64,000 nt of DNA, taken from contig NC_133106.1 of the NCBI RefSeq assembly GCF_022965805.1, positions 36,631,913 to 36,695,912 on the forward strand, in the 5' to 3' direction. Below, in pieces: positions 1 through 9,150 of this stretch; the stretch's first letter is position 1, and each line of letters starts with the position of its first letter. Under the pieces are notes generated by a model that was given only the letters and a program-made list of their open reading frames with translations, was not told the origin of the DNA and made no database searches. This stretch comes from Primulina eburnea (Eukaryota; Streptophyta; Magnoliopsida; Lamiales; Gesneriaceae). The position numbers and the translations under genes were made by a program.

Positions 1-529
1 GGTGAGACTTAAAAAGGGGGAAATATAGGTGGAGTTTTGGATATTTATAGCATTTTTACCCGCGGGAAGAAAAGGGTTTCGATCTCAATAGGGCGGGGGT
101 TAGGACCTGGCCCATAAAATCATGAAGATAATGGCCTTGGTGATGACAAAATTTTCTGAATTCATAATTTTAAGTAATGGAAGTATAAATAAGAAAAGTC
201 TTTTATGGTACAATTTTGTATAAAGTTTTTGTAACTATATTAAAATTACTTCTTTCCAGAGAAAACATTGTTTTTTTCCGATATGACCAAAATAATATTG
301 ATATCGTACCAGAATCTCGATATACAATAAATATTCGGTATAATCGATATGTTATTTGTAACATAGTGATTGCTGATTTTGATAAGATATCGACATAATT
401 TTTTTATACTGAAAATTTTGATATGTCATTGATATAATTTTTCTTATACCAAAAATTTCAATACGGTCTAAGATATGGGCGTAAATTTTAGGTATAACGT
501 ACCACACACCCTTTATTTAAAAAAATATA
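1..529. other. AT-rich spacer, left edge
   Basis: No gene is visible. Positions about 280-500 are dominated by short alternating motifs such as GATAT, CGATAT and TATACC, the look of a decayed MITE, but no clean terminal repeats or target duplication can be defined. The 60-codon open frame here is low-complexity and has no recognisable domain. Confidence 0.4.
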
Positions 530-711
530 GGCAAAAATTTGTGTGAGACGGTCTCACGAGTCGTATTTGTGAGACGGATATGTTGTTTGGGTCACCCATG
601 AAAAAGTATTACTTTTTATGCTAAGAGTATTACTTTTTATTGTGAATATAGATAGGGTTGACCCGTCTCACATATTATTTTCCGTTAGACGGTATCACAT
701 AAGACCCATTC
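530..711 (+). mobile_element. 182-bp foldback MITE, copy 1 (intact ends)
   Basis: The element begins GGCAAAAATTTGTGTGAGAC and ends AAGACCCATTC. Both ends carry the motif GTGAGAC..GTCTCAC, itself palindromic, so the element can fold back. It is flanked by an exact 9-bp duplication AAAAATATA (521-529 and 712-720). A 9-bp duplication with ends starting in G fits a non-autonomous Mutator-type MITE. This is the reference copy for at least nine related copies in the window. It has no coding capacity. Confidence 0.85.
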
Positions 712-720
712 AAAAATATA

Positions 721-1102
721 TATAGAAATTGAGGGTGGTAGAATTTCTCCTTTTTTTTTTAAAATAATAGTAATAACGACAATAAGAATATTGGTAATGA
801 TAATGATAAAACAAAAAATAAGAAAAATATGAGTTACACTCGCTAATAACACTCCCGCCACTCTAACAGACAAGATTAACACTAAATAATTAATGATAAA
901 ACCTCAATTTACCTTTAAAGATATCAAATTCTTCTATATTTTTCAATGTTTTTAAATATATAGAACGAACAAAATTTAAAACATTATTGATTAGAATAAC
1001 CATTCATTTGTGTTATATTTCAAATTTTTGAAAGAAAAAAAATCAATTTTATGTATTTCATATTTTATGCTACTTTTTATTATGACTTTAAAAATCAAAC
1101 TT
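721..1102. other. AT-rich spacer
   Basis: Nothing recognisable is seen here. The stretch is A+T-rich host DNA between the first MITE and the left border of the element carrying the integrated virus. Confidence 0.5.
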
Positions 1103-1111
1103 TTAATTTAA

Positions 1112-1163
1112 GAGAGAATTGTGGATCAGTCCCCAAACCAAACTACTTTTCCTTTCAACTCCC
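1112..1163 (+). repeat. Left terminal inverted repeat of the MULE-like element
   Basis: It starts GAGAGAATTGTGG and pairs with 9433-9484 in inverted orientation (32 of 52 positions by eye). It abuts the 9-bp duplication at 1103-1111. Similarity may extend further with gaps through the AAATACCC motif near 1192-1202. Confidence 0.6.
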
Positions 1164-1254
1164 TGGAGAGAGAAGCTTTGTTTTTAAATACCAAAAATAC
1201 CCATAGACACCCTTATTCTTATTAAAAATTTATTGATCCTCCGCGCTTCAGAAA

Positions 1255-1272
1255 TGGTATCAGAGCATGGTT
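1255..1272 (+). promoter_or_regulatory. tRNA-Met primer-binding site of the pararetrovirus
   Basis: TGGTATCAGAGCATGGTT: the first 12 bases are complementary to the 3' end of plant initiator tRNA-Met, the minus-strand primer used by Caulimoviridae and by convention position 1 of their genomes. LTR retrotransposons use the same site, but no LTR lies next to this one and the genes downstream are viral. About 195 bases of leader separate it from the first ORF. Confidence 0.8.
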
Positions 1273-1467
1273 AATTTATTTCAAACACAAAAATTTTATT
1301 ATTACTAATAACTAAATGTATGAGAAGGAGAATTTCGAAAAAATTATGAATCCGAACTTTAGTTCGAGAAGAATAATTTACAAGAACTATTCCAATATTT
1401 TGGAATATACACAAGTTTATCTAACTATTGTTAGATATCAGAAACAGGAGAACAAAGGTATGTTCCA

Positions 1468-1761
1468 ATGGTGACCACCAAGTTATGGTATAGATCTGAT
1501 GGAAACATCAGACATATGACGGTATATGTCATATATCAAGAAATGAAAGGATTTAGGTATCCCCGAAATCATTTCAATCTCTATTCCAGAAACATTAGTT
1601 TCCGAATAGAGCTATTCAGATGTTCTATAAAGCATCTGAAACAACTCATTGAATCAGGAAATTTATCTCCTGATGAAAGACAGCAGTGTTTGCAAAACCT
1701 TGCATACACAAAAGGTAGACTCTTACAGGCCGAAAAGACCAGATCTTCAATGATCTGTTAA
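1468..1761 (+). CDS. Pararetrovirus small ORF 1 (97 aa, unknown)
   Basis: This is the first open frame downstream of the primer site. The product is basic and has no domain I recognise; its C-terminal half (Leu/Gln/Glu-rich) looks helical. Its stop lies two bases before the start codon of the next ORF (TAAATATG), a spacing typical of caulimovirids, where downstream ORFs are reached by reinitiation. Small leader-proximal ORFs of unknown function exist in several genera of the family, so homology is not asserted. Confidence 0.55.
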   Translation: MVTTKLWYRSDGNIRHMTVYVIYQEMKGFRYPRNHFNLYSRNISFRIELFRCSIKHLKQLIESGNLSPDERQQCLQNLAYTKGRLLQAEKTRSSMIC

Positions 1762-1763
1762 AT

Positions 1764-1961
1764 ATGCCAGGGACTACCATCCAGTTCGAAATTGAACTTA
1801 TTTCCCTGGAAATAATTCAATTAGAACAAGAATTACAGCGAAGTACATGCTTCACTGAACTCAGAACGAAAGGTATGCGTTTACAAGATCTAAAGAACCG
1901 TAAAAACATACTTCAAAATCTACTCAGAAGAAATTCTTCAGAGAACAACGGATCTGTATAG
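1764..1961 (+). CDS. Pararetrovirus small ORF 2 (65 aa, coiled-coil-like)
   Basis: A short open frame starting two bases after the previous stop. It is rich in Leu, Ile, Glu and Gln at heptad-like spacing (for example around the segment EIIQLEQELQ), so a helical or coiled-coil protein is likely. No family is recognised. Its place before the VAP-like ORF matches the small ORFs of several caulimovirids. Confidence 0.5.
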   Translation: MPGTTIQFEIELISLEIIQLEQELQRSTCFTELRTKGMRLQDLKNRKNILQNLLRRNSSENNGSV

Positions 1962-2008
1962 ACAGAAGATCTACGAAGGGAAGCAACAGCACCCTCAGGT
2001 AAAAATTT

Positions 2009-2380
2009 ATGATTCAGAATAATAAATTTCTGGAAATAGTACCAGACTCCTCTAAGCTCTCTCTGGATCTTAGAGAAATACAGAAAACGGTACAAAATTA
2101 TGGCAATGTGCTATATTATGTACCTCAAAGGGTTGAAAAGGTCCTAGAGAAACAAGAAGAAATTCTTGAGATCTTAAAGGATATTCAAACAAGAATACAG
2201 AAACTAGAACAACAACCAAGTTCTAGTAGAAGAACTTCAGGAGGTTGGTTACCACCATCCTTTGGTACCGAACCTTTGTTACATCAACAAGGGAAGGCCA
2301 GAGTGGTGTCAAAACCTTTAACTGAAGAAGAAAAGATGATCAATCTAATCAAGTCTGTCTCAGAAAAGAAATTGATCTGA
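2009..2380 (+). CDS. Virion-associated/ORF2-like pararetroviral protein (123 aa)
   Basis: The protein has an N-terminal helical region with hydrophobic heptads (about residues 25-70, including VEKVLEKQEEILEILKDIQT), then a Ser/Pro/Arg-rich linker and a basic C-terminus. This coiled coil plus Pro/basic tail matches the virion-associated protein of caulimoviruses and the ORF2 protein of badnaviruses, which bind virions or nucleic acid. Its stop overlaps the capsid ORF start (TGATG at 2378-2382), a coupled arrangement. Assignment rests on position and composition, not on a signature motif. Confidence 0.6.
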   Translation: MIQNNKFLEIVPDSSKLSLDLREIQKTVQNYGNVLYYVPQRVEKVLEKQEEILEILKDIQTRIQKLEQQPSSSRRTSGGWLPPSFGTEPLLHQQGKARVVSKPLTEEEKMINLIKSVSEKKLI

Positions 2381-3822
2381 TGACAACTCTAGAAAGGATT
2401 GGTTTGGAGGATCTACAAGAGCTTGCGGAATCTTTCGCAAATCTCAAAGTAGTAGATCTAAAGATGAATACAGCAGTAGGTGAAACACCACCTGCAATAA
2501 CCTGGTCATCTTCTCAGGAACCACCAAAGGAAAGTATGGGATCTCATAATGTAAATATGAGAGAATCTTGGACTGATTTCCATACTGGTGGAGGATCACA
2601 CCCAGCGGGAACAAGGGCAAGGAGAACTCAAATTCCTTTGCACCAAACACCCTATGGAAAAACTGTTTTAGATCCCATACATCCTTACGGGGTTATGCTT
2701 AACCTTGATGTATTGGACTTCAAAAACAGAGAAGATCTCATAGACGATTGGACATCTGCTATGAGGATTGCAGCAGGAACACTTGATCTCAACAAAGAAG
2801 GATTCATTAAACTTTTGGAAATGAGTCTTATGGGATCAGTAAAAATTGCTTGGGACATGACTTCAGCAGACATGAAAGAGTCAGTCCTAGTTGGGGAATC
2901 TCTTAGTGAGATCGCTGGAAAAATGGCTACCCTATTCAAAGCACACTTTATAGGGGTAGACTATTTCAACAGTCAAGATACAGAGAAGAAGAAAAAATAT
3001 ACTCAAGCTCTGTATAGTCTTGAATTACATGATATATGTTTGGTAGATGAATACATTATGTTATTCACCAAATATAGATGGAATTCAGGAGTCGAAGAAG
3101 ATATAGCTATGCAGCTTTTCTTCGCAAAAATGCCAAGTCCTTGGAGAGAAATGCTCATAAGGGAATACGTACCTGGTAATCCAGATACATTGGCAAGAAG
3201 AGCCTCTTTCCTCAAAGGAAAATTGGCAGAATGGTGTCACATGGCAGCATTACAAAAGAATTACAAACGACTAAGGGGTATCAACAAAAGGACTCATTTG
3301 TGTTGCAAGGAAAATGATCTTCCAACAATTATTGGAAGTAAACCACAGAAGCATAAAAGGAAAAGTTTTAGGACTCATCCTTATGCACAAAGTAGAAGAA
3401 GTTCTTGGAAACCAAGAACCATATGGTCTAGACAGAAAGCCAGATCTTATAAATCTGGACAAAGAAGCGGACCATCAAGAAGTAGGATATCATCCCAGAC
3501 ATCGAGTTCATCTCGAAGCACAGGAAGAACACCTACAAAGAAAACTTTCAGAAGAGCTCATACTAGAGCCAATGAAAGTTTCAAGGATTGTAATTGCTGG
3601 ACATGTGGAGCAAGAGGTCATATCTCGACCAACTGTCCAGAAAATGAGAAAAGAGGTATTAAACGCTTCGATCCTACTCCGGATATAGAAGATGCAGTTT
3701 ATTACCAAGATCTCATTCAAGTATACCGATTTGAGGACATTGCCTCAGATGAGAGTATATATGAAGAAGAAGAAGTCTTAAGTCAGGAAGAATCTGATGG
3801 AACAGAATCGGAATCTGACTGA
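2380..3822 (+). CDS. Pararetrovirus capsid protein with zinc knuckle (480 aa)
   Basis: The coat (Gag-like) protein. The central part (about residues 100-300) is the presumed capsid core. It is followed by a strongly basic Arg/Ser/Lys tract (about 320-395) and one CCHC zinc knuckle at residues 406-419 (C-x2-C-x4-H-x4-C, read as CWTCGARGHISTNC). The C-terminus is very acidic (EEEEV and further Glu/Asp/Ser). Basic tract, knuckle and acidic tail together are characteristic of caulimovirid coat proteins. The frame is fully open. The downstream movement-protein ORF begins inside it, overlapping by 26 bases. The capsid gene precedes the movement gene, the reverse of most genera; this order is known from cavemoviruses and solendoviruses, where the two are fused. 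Confidence 0.85.
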   Translation: MTTLERIGLEDLQELAESFANLKVVDLKMNTAVGETPPAITWSSSQEPPKESMGSHNVNMRESWTDFHTGGGSHPAGTRARRTQIPLHQTPYGKTVLDPIHPYGVMLNLDVLDFKNREDLIDDWTSAMRIAAGTLDLNKEGFIKLLEMSLMGSVKIAWDMTSADMKESVLVGESLSEIAGKMATLFKAHFIGVDYFNSQDTEKKKKYTQALYSLELHDICLVDEYIMLFTKYRWNSGVEEDIAMQLFFAKMPSPWREMLIREYVPGNPDTLARRASFLKGKLAEWCHMAALQKNYKRLRGINKRTHLCCKENDLPTIIGSKPQKHKRKSFRTHPYAQSRRSSWKPRTIWSRQKARSYKSGQRSGPSRSRISSQTSSSSRSTGRTPTKKTFRRAHTRANESFKDCNCWTCGARGHISTNCPENEKRGIKRFDPTPDIEDAVYYQDLIQVYRFEDIASDESIYEEEEVLSQEESDGTESESD

Positions 3823-5032
3823 AGACGAGGTGTTTCGACACGAAACACATGAAGATCTGTCTGGGTTTTTTAGCCAGACAACAATATCTCATAACATGGT
3901 TCAAAGAATTATGAGAGAAAATCCAAGTCTACAGAGATACCAAGGTTTCTCTGCAGGACATGTAGAAAAGTTCTTAGGAAGTTTTGGCTTAAGAAACAGA
4001 AAGCATCACCTAATCTATAAAGTTTCTAGAAGGGAAATGGCAATCCCGATGGAACTTACAGGAAATAGAATGGAGATGCAGTTAATTCCTTCCGAAGAAA
4101 TTAAGGAGGAATTACAAAAACTCAAGATAGAAGTAGCAAGGACTATGTCCTGGATTCATATCGGAGCAATCCAAATTATGATAAAGGCTACTTTCAAAGA
4201 AAGAATAGATTCACCTATCGATATTGCTATTTGCGATAAAAGAATGGGGAATCTACAAGATTCAGTAGTGGGAACAATCTCAGGAAACCTCTGTGCAGGA
4301 AAAATTGTAGGGGTAATCTATCCAAGGATAGCCTACAACCTGGCAGATCGAGATTTCAGCCGAGCCTTGACACTACATCAGAACTTCAAGGAAAAAAGGC
4401 TGATGAAAGAAGGTAATAGGCCATATTCTATTACCTATCAAATTTCATATGCTCTATCTAATACACATCATTCTGAATTGTTTATTAGAAACGAGTTTAT
4501 TGAAATCCCTGAAATATTCGGAAAAGTTGCTCAGGCAATTTATCCAGAAAGAGTTGAGTTTCCTTTAATACAGGAAACAGATATCCAGATCCAAGACAAA
4601 CCGATTCTACAGAGGAATCAAAGTCTTAGATTGGAATCAAGAAGACTATCTTTTCAAGGAGATAGAATTACAAGTTACAGATGGGATAAAAGGCCTGTCA
4701 TAGAAACCCAACAGGAGCTGAAAAGTTTTTCTACAATAGGAAAACTTAGATGCCCAGAAGGGTGGAAGGAAGTAGAAATAGTATTTGACATTACAAAGCA
4801 AAGGAATCAATTTCCTTGTAATTCAATATACTATTTGGAACAACCGATGATAGGAACTTACCAAGGACTGATTAATATCGGAGAATTGGAGGTTCATATT
4901 CAAGGAATTTCAGGAAAAGAATCAGATCGACTGATTCTTGGACTAGAGTTTCTCGAGGAACATAAACCTTGGAAACGTCTAGAGTATGGAATAGAGTTTA
5001 TGGCAGATGATAAAATGTGGAAAATCCAATGA
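3797..5032 (+). CDS. Pararetrovirus 30K-type movement protein (411 aa)
   Basis: Residues about 110-260 carry the conserved core of caulimovirid movement proteins: SWIHIGAIQIMIKATF, LCAGKIVGVIYPRIAYNLADRD and ISYALSNTHHSELF segments (30K superfamily, cell-to-cell movement through modified plasmodesmata). The C-terminal third (about 300-411) is an extra beta-rich region ending in LILGLEFLEEHKPW, which resembles the end of a retropepsin fold but lacks a visible D-S/T-G catalytic triad. The ORF starts inside the capsid gene and its stop overlaps the protease-RT start by 16 bases. No stops or frameshifts interrupt it. Confidence 0.8.
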   Translation: MEQNRNLTEDEVFRHETHEDLSGFFSQTTISHNMVQRIMRENPSLQRYQGFSAGHVEKFLGSFGLRNRKHHLIYKVSRREMAIPMELTGNRMEMQLIPSEEIKEELQKLKIEVARTMSWIHIGAIQIMIKATFKERIDSPIDIAICDKRMGNLQDSVVGTISGNLCAGKIVGVIYPRIAYNLADRDFSRALTLHQNFKEKRLMKEGNRPYSITYQISYALSNTHHSELFIRNEFIEIPEIFGKVAQAIYPERVEFPLIQETDIQIQDKPILQRNQSLRLESRRLSFQGDRITSYRWDKRPVIETQQELKSFSTIGKLRCPEGWKEVEIVFDITKQRNQFPCNSIYYLEQPMIGTYQGLINIGELEVHIQGISGKESDRLILGLEFLEEHKPWKRLEYGIEFMADDKMWKIQ

Positions 5033-7053
5033 CCACAAGTCCATTCTCCATATACATTCCAGTAGGAATGTTGTATGAACAATATAAGGCAGAATACTTT
5101 GCTGCATATATTGATTCAGGTGCTGGAATATGTACAGCAAAACGAGGAGTTTTTCCAAATAATTTGGAAGAAGAGTTACCCAAGATTGCTGGAAGAGATT
5201 TTTCCAGAAGAATCTTAATCTTATGTAAAGGAATTAAGATGACTGAAATCATGATTGGCGGTGCTGGACAAACACATTGGTACAAGGTAAAGACACCACC
5301 AATTTATTTTCATGATACAGGAGCTGACATATTGTTAGGAAATAATTTCCTACAAATGTTCAAGTCCTATACACAAGAAAATGAGACTAGAAGATTAGTG
5401 TTCACAACACCATGTGCTCACAAAATCATAGTCCAGAGACTTAGGGAGGCATTTTACAGAAAATTGCCAATCCAGTTTCGCAGCAAGCGTGGTGATTCAG
5501 GAAAACTTCTGAACCCAAAAATGAAGGATTCAAGACGGTTTGGAGAAACAATGCTCCAGTTAAGAGCAGATAAGGAACTCCAACCAGAAGATATAGAATG
5601 CCTTAAGATAACTCTACATACAAATGAAGTAGAGTTTGAATCTAAGGTATCACTGGAAGATGTCAAGAAAAGGATCAAAGAAAATTACAATGAAGATCCC
5701 TTGGCATGGTGGGACAGAAATCAACTCAGAGCTTGCCTTAAGATTAAGGAAGGCAAAGAGTATGAATTTGTCCGTTGTAAACCCATCCCAATGAACATGA
5801 TTGATCAGAGGGATATGCAGATTATAATCAAGGAACATTTGGACCTTGGATTAATCAAAGCAGGTATGTCACCATATAGCAGTCCAGGTTTTCTGGTAAG
5901 AAATCATGGTGAGATTAAACGAGGAAAACCCAGATTGGTTATTAATTATCAAGAAATTAATAAGATTCTGGAGTTTGATGGATATTTTATACCTAGTAGA
6001 GAACACTTGATTAGTTGCATTCGCAATGCCAAGATATTCTCTAAATTTGATTGCAAGTCTGGATTCTATCAAATACGGATGCAGGAAGAAAGCAAGAAAT
6101 TCACAGCTTTCTCCACACCTCAAGGACATTATATTTGGGAAGTATTACTAATGGGATTGGCTAACTCACCCCAAATATTTCAAAGAAAGATGGATAATCT
6201 TTTCAAAGATTATTTCAAGTTTATGTTCGTTTACATCGACGATGTTTTAATAGCATCCAAAAATATGAATGAACATGTTAAACATTTGGAGATTTTCTCT
6301 AATGTTTGCAAGAAAGAAGGACTGGTTTTATCTGAAAAGAAAGCAGTCATTGCTACAAGAAAGATTGAATTCCTCAGAATTGAAATCGATGAGTCAGGAA
6401 TAATTCTGCAAGAACACATAGTAGAAAAGGTGCAGAATTTTCCAGAAAATCTCAAAGACAAGAAGCAACTTCAAAGTTTTTTAGGGGTTGTTAATTTTGC
6501 TGGGATGTTTATTAAAAACCTAGCAAAACACAGGAGGGTGTTCAGTCCATTATTGAAAAAGGATGCTAGATTTATATGGACAGACGAACACACAAAAGGA
6601 CTTATCCATTTAAAGAAGGTTTGCAAAAATCTTCCAAAGATGGCTATTCCTCAAGACGAGGATGATCTGGTATTATATACCGATGCCAGTGATCATTGGT
6701 GGGCTGCAGTACTAACAAAGCTCACACCAGATGGAGAACAACCATGCAGATATTGTAGTGGGTTATTCTCAGATGCAGAAGCCATAAGATGGCATATCAA
6801 CGAAAAGGAATTTTATGCAGTAAAGAGGGCTTTTGAAAAATGGCCGTTATTTTTACTTGCAAAGAAATTCACTTTGAAAGTTGATAACACTCAAGTTAAA
6901 GCCTTTTTGAGGAATAGAATTGAATCTAAACCGGAGAAGGCTAGATTATTACGATGGCAAGCTTTATGTCAAAATTATATTTTTGATATTATGATAATAA
7001 AATCTCATGAAAATATTCTTGTAGATTTTTTAACAAGAGATGGACAGCATTGA
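5017..7053 (+). CDS. Pararetrovirus protease-reverse transcriptase-RNase H (678 aa)
   Basis: The replication polyprotein. It opens with an aspartic protease (DSGAG, catalytic Asp about residue 33, and the ILLGNNFL C-terminal motif), then reverse transcriptase (LVINYQEIN, FDCKSGFYQI, the YIDD active site at about residues 406-409) and RNase H (YTDAS with Asp near 556, an Asn-Glu-Lys-Glu helix, and a final Asp in LVDFL). There is no integrase, as expected for Caulimoviridae. Copies integrate passively or are carried by other elements. The frame is completely open. It overlaps the movement ORF by 16 bases and the next ORF by 14 bases. Confidence 0.93.
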   Translation: MENPMTTSPFSIYIPVGMLYEQYKAEYFAAYIDSGAGICTAKRGVFPNNLEEELPKIAGRDFSRRILILCKGIKMTEIMIGGAGQTHWYKVKTPPIYFHDTGADILLGNNFLQMFKSYTQENETRRLVFTTPCAHKIIVQRLREAFYRKLPIQFRSKRGDSGKLLNPKMKDSRRFGETMLQLRADKELQPEDIECLKITLHTNEVEFESKVSLEDVKKRIKENYNEDPLAWWDRNQLRACLKIKEGKEYEFVRCKPIPMNMIDQRDMQIIIKEHLDLGLIKAGMSPYSSPGFLVRNHGEIKRGKPRLVINYQEINKILEFDGYFIPSREHLISCIRNAKIFSKFDCKSGFYQIRMQEESKKFTAFSTPQGHYIWEVLLMGLANSPQIFQRKMDNLFKDYFKFMFVYIDDVLIASKNMNEHVKHLEIFSNVCKKEGLVLSEKKAVIATRKIEFLRIEIDESGIILQEHIVEKVQNFPENLKDKKQLQSFLGVVNFAGMFIKNLAKHRRVFSPLLKKDARFIWTDEHTKGLIHLKKVCKNLPKMAIPQDEDDLVLYTDASDHWWAAVLTKLTPDGEQPCRYCSGLFSDAEAIRWHINEKEFYAVKRAFEKWPLFLLAKKFTLKVDNTQVKAFLRNRIESKPEKARLLRWQALCQNYIFDIMIIKSHENILVDFLTRDGQH

Positions 7054-8386
7054 CATTGATGCTATTATCAAGATGCAGAGGCATTTGAGGGAACACCTTG
7101 AAATGCTTCAAACCGAGTTCAACAAGTTAGCTGTTAACGCAGAAGTTGCGGGAAGGCTACAACAAGCTGATAAGAGAATTGTCTCTGATCAAATTACAGG
7201 ATGTTTACAGGCATATACTCAGTTATGGTCTGTAACGCAAAGGCCTATCCTCCAGGGCATTGAGAGACCACTGGTTTCTCAAATGGAGAGTTTTCGAGTA
7301 CAGGGCTCTATACCTGTAGCGGGGGATTCAAATACCCCTTGCACAAGTGTTAAGTCGGGATCATCACGAGATGAGTCGGCTGAAATAAAAATTGAGACTC
7401 CTGATCCTTATCTTGAGTCCTCAAGTCAACCCTTCACCTCGGGGATTGAAGAGGGAGAGATCAACCTTAGGCCTCGTATTGACAAAGGCAAAGCTAAGGT
7501 TGGTACTAATGAAGGTGTAATTTCTCCAATTCAGGATTATCAGCAGAATTGGGAGAAATTAAAAACACGTATTGGCATTAACCCAGCTACAAATAGGGTT
7601 GATGTTTCAGGAAAATATCCAAGGATATGGATGAAACCTAATTCATATCCCAAGGAGGTTAAAGCTTGGTATGAATTTGGGGCTCTTGCCTCAGTTTATA
7701 CTACATCACCCAGCTTTCCGGAGATTTCATGTTTACTAAAATGGATCCAGGAAACTGTTCACGAAACTTGGACGAATAATGATTATTTGTCCAGAGGAGA
7801 TATTCTGGAGTTGTATTTTTTCAGTGCAGCACCAGAACCAGCAGGGAAAGGCACACATGAAGCCTTTCATTTCATCAAGCTAAGGAGGCCAGATTTAAAC
7901 GTCCAGAAATTCATCAAGGACCCTCCGACAGAAGAAACACCCCTGGTGTCTTCAATTAACGAAGATGATATTTCTACCAGAAGAGCTTGGGGTATTTGGG
8001 TCTGTCTCACTGAGATGGACAAAGTTAAGTTTCCGTTCAAATTCTACAATCATTCAGTGAACGGATCATTCCTGTTAAATACCATGACAGGAAAGACAAC
8101 AAGTTTTGCAGAAGATCTATTTGAGAAGAAAAGAAATCTTTTGTGGAACAGCAAGCTACCGGCAAGCAAAGAGACTCGCCGAAAGTTCTGCAATATGGCA
8201 CACATAGGAAGATGGTCGGAGAACATCTGTCCTGAATGCCAAATTCAGAAAGAGCCAGAGTTCGGTAAAGGTTTCAAACCGAGATCTGATCGGAAACATT
8301 TTACCGAAGCAAGAACAAGTGGGGAAAAACCATATGCACATTTTCCTCGGGGAAACAAAAAGCCTAAGATTCCTCGACAAAATTGA
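7040..8386 (+). CDS. Pararetrovirus transactivator/inclusion-body protein (448 aa)
   Basis: Similar to the TAV (P6) proteins of caulimoviruses and of cavemo-, solendo- and soymoviruses, which promote reinitiation on polycistronic viral RNA and form inclusion bodies. Visible: an N-terminal helical region; a Ser/Glu/Pro-rich linker (about 90-165); the conserved TAV core around WYEFGALASVYTTSPSFPEI (about residues 208-227); and a C-terminal Cys/His cluster (FCNMAHIGRW then ICPEC), a likely metal site, before a basic tail. It begins 14 bases inside the end of the RT ORF. A TAV gene excludes badnaviruses and fits the polycistronic layout upstream. The frame is open throughout. Confidence 0.8.
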   Translation: MDSIDIDAIIKMQRHLREHLEMLQTEFNKLAVNAEVAGRLQQADKRIVSDQITGCLQAYTQLWSVTQRPILQGIERPLVSQMESFRVQGSIPVAGDSNTPCTSVKSGSSRDESAEIKIETPDPYLESSSQPFTSGIEEGEINLRPRIDKGKAKVGTNEGVISPIQDYQQNWEKLKTRIGINPATNRVDVSGKYPRIWMKPNSYPKEVKAWYEFGALASVYTTSPSFPEISCLLKWIQETVHETWTNNDYLSRGDILELYFFSAAPEPAGKGTHEAFHFIKLRRPDLNVQKFIKDPPTEETPLVSSINEDDISTRRAWGIWVCLTEMDKVKFPFKFYNHSVNGSFLLNTMTGKTTSFAEDLFEKKRNLLWNSKLPASKETRRKFCNMAHIGRWSENICPECQIQKEPEFGKGFKPRSDRKHFTEARTSGEKPYAHFPRGNKKPKIPRQN

Positions 8387-8401
8387 TAGAGGACATGTGA
8401 C

Positions 8402-9150
8402 TCACCCACTAACCAAAAGCAGGACCACTACCATGTGAGTGGCAGAAACAAGACAACCACTAATTAGTGGAAAAGGACAAATGAACCACCAATAACAAAT
8501 GGTGGATGACTCAGAAAGCATTGGATACCAATCTAAAAGGAATCCAATGAATAAAAAGTAAATTAACTGGTCCCGAAAATTCATCTATAAATAAGGACAA
8601 GGTGAAAACCAGTTAAAAACACCAGAATCAAAACTTAAAAATGTATCGAGTATATTTAAAAGTTTTGAAAAGGAGGATAACATACAAGAGGAAAGAGGCA
8701 GAAGCTCTTAAATGGTTAGTAAATCATTTCAAAGAGTATAAAAAAGATGAAATTACTGCCGATATCCTGGAAACTCATCGTCATTGGTATCTAAAAGAGA
8801 TAAAGGAGGATGAGAAGTTGATGTCCAGATTAATAATCTAGACAGGGACCCTTCAACCACTACATGGTCCCCTAGCAAGCTGTAAAGGCTAATGAAGATT
8901 TGAAATCCGAGTTTCAAATCCGAAGAAGCCTTCTATAAATAAAGACGGAAGAAGGAAGTGAAGATCATCAAATATTTTCTCCATTTCTTTCATATAAGGT
9001 TGTAATATTTTCTTTCAAGTTTTATGTGTGTTAAGAGTTCAGCTACGATAAGTAGCTAAACAAGTTTCTCCTCCTCTACAGGAGGTTACTATGTAATAAA
9101 TAAATGTTTGTGTTTGAATAAAAGAGATCTTTGCTCTTAGTCCCTCTCAT
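8402..9150 (+). promoter_or_regulatory. Pararetrovirus large intergenic region: TATA boxes and poly(A) signals
   Basis: Two TATA-like motifs sit in similar contexts: CTATAAATAAGGAC near 8585 and CTATAAATAAAGAC near 8933. Upstream of the second is a short direct repeat (TTTGAAATCCGA then TTTCAAATCCGA, 8899-8923). AATAAA signals follow at about 9095-9103 and 9118-9123. This is the caulimovirid arrangement of a promoter followed within 200 bases by the poly(A) signal, giving a terminally redundant pregenomic RNA. In this linear copy the promoter lies downstream of all large ORFs and points out of the element, so a single copy could not give genome-length RNA from its own promoter. Confidence 0.6.
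8641..8841 (+). CDS. Small lysine-rich viral ORF (66 aa, unknown)
   Basis: A short basic, Lys/Glu-rich open frame between the two TATA-like motifs, starting about 55 bases after the first. It has no recognised domain. A small extra ORF in this region has been reported for some cavemovirus-like genomes, but homology cannot be judged here. It may be non-coding. Confidence 0.3.
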   Translation: MYRVYLKVLKRRITYKRKEAEALKWLVNHFKEYKKDEITADILETHRHWYLKEIKEDEKLMSRLII

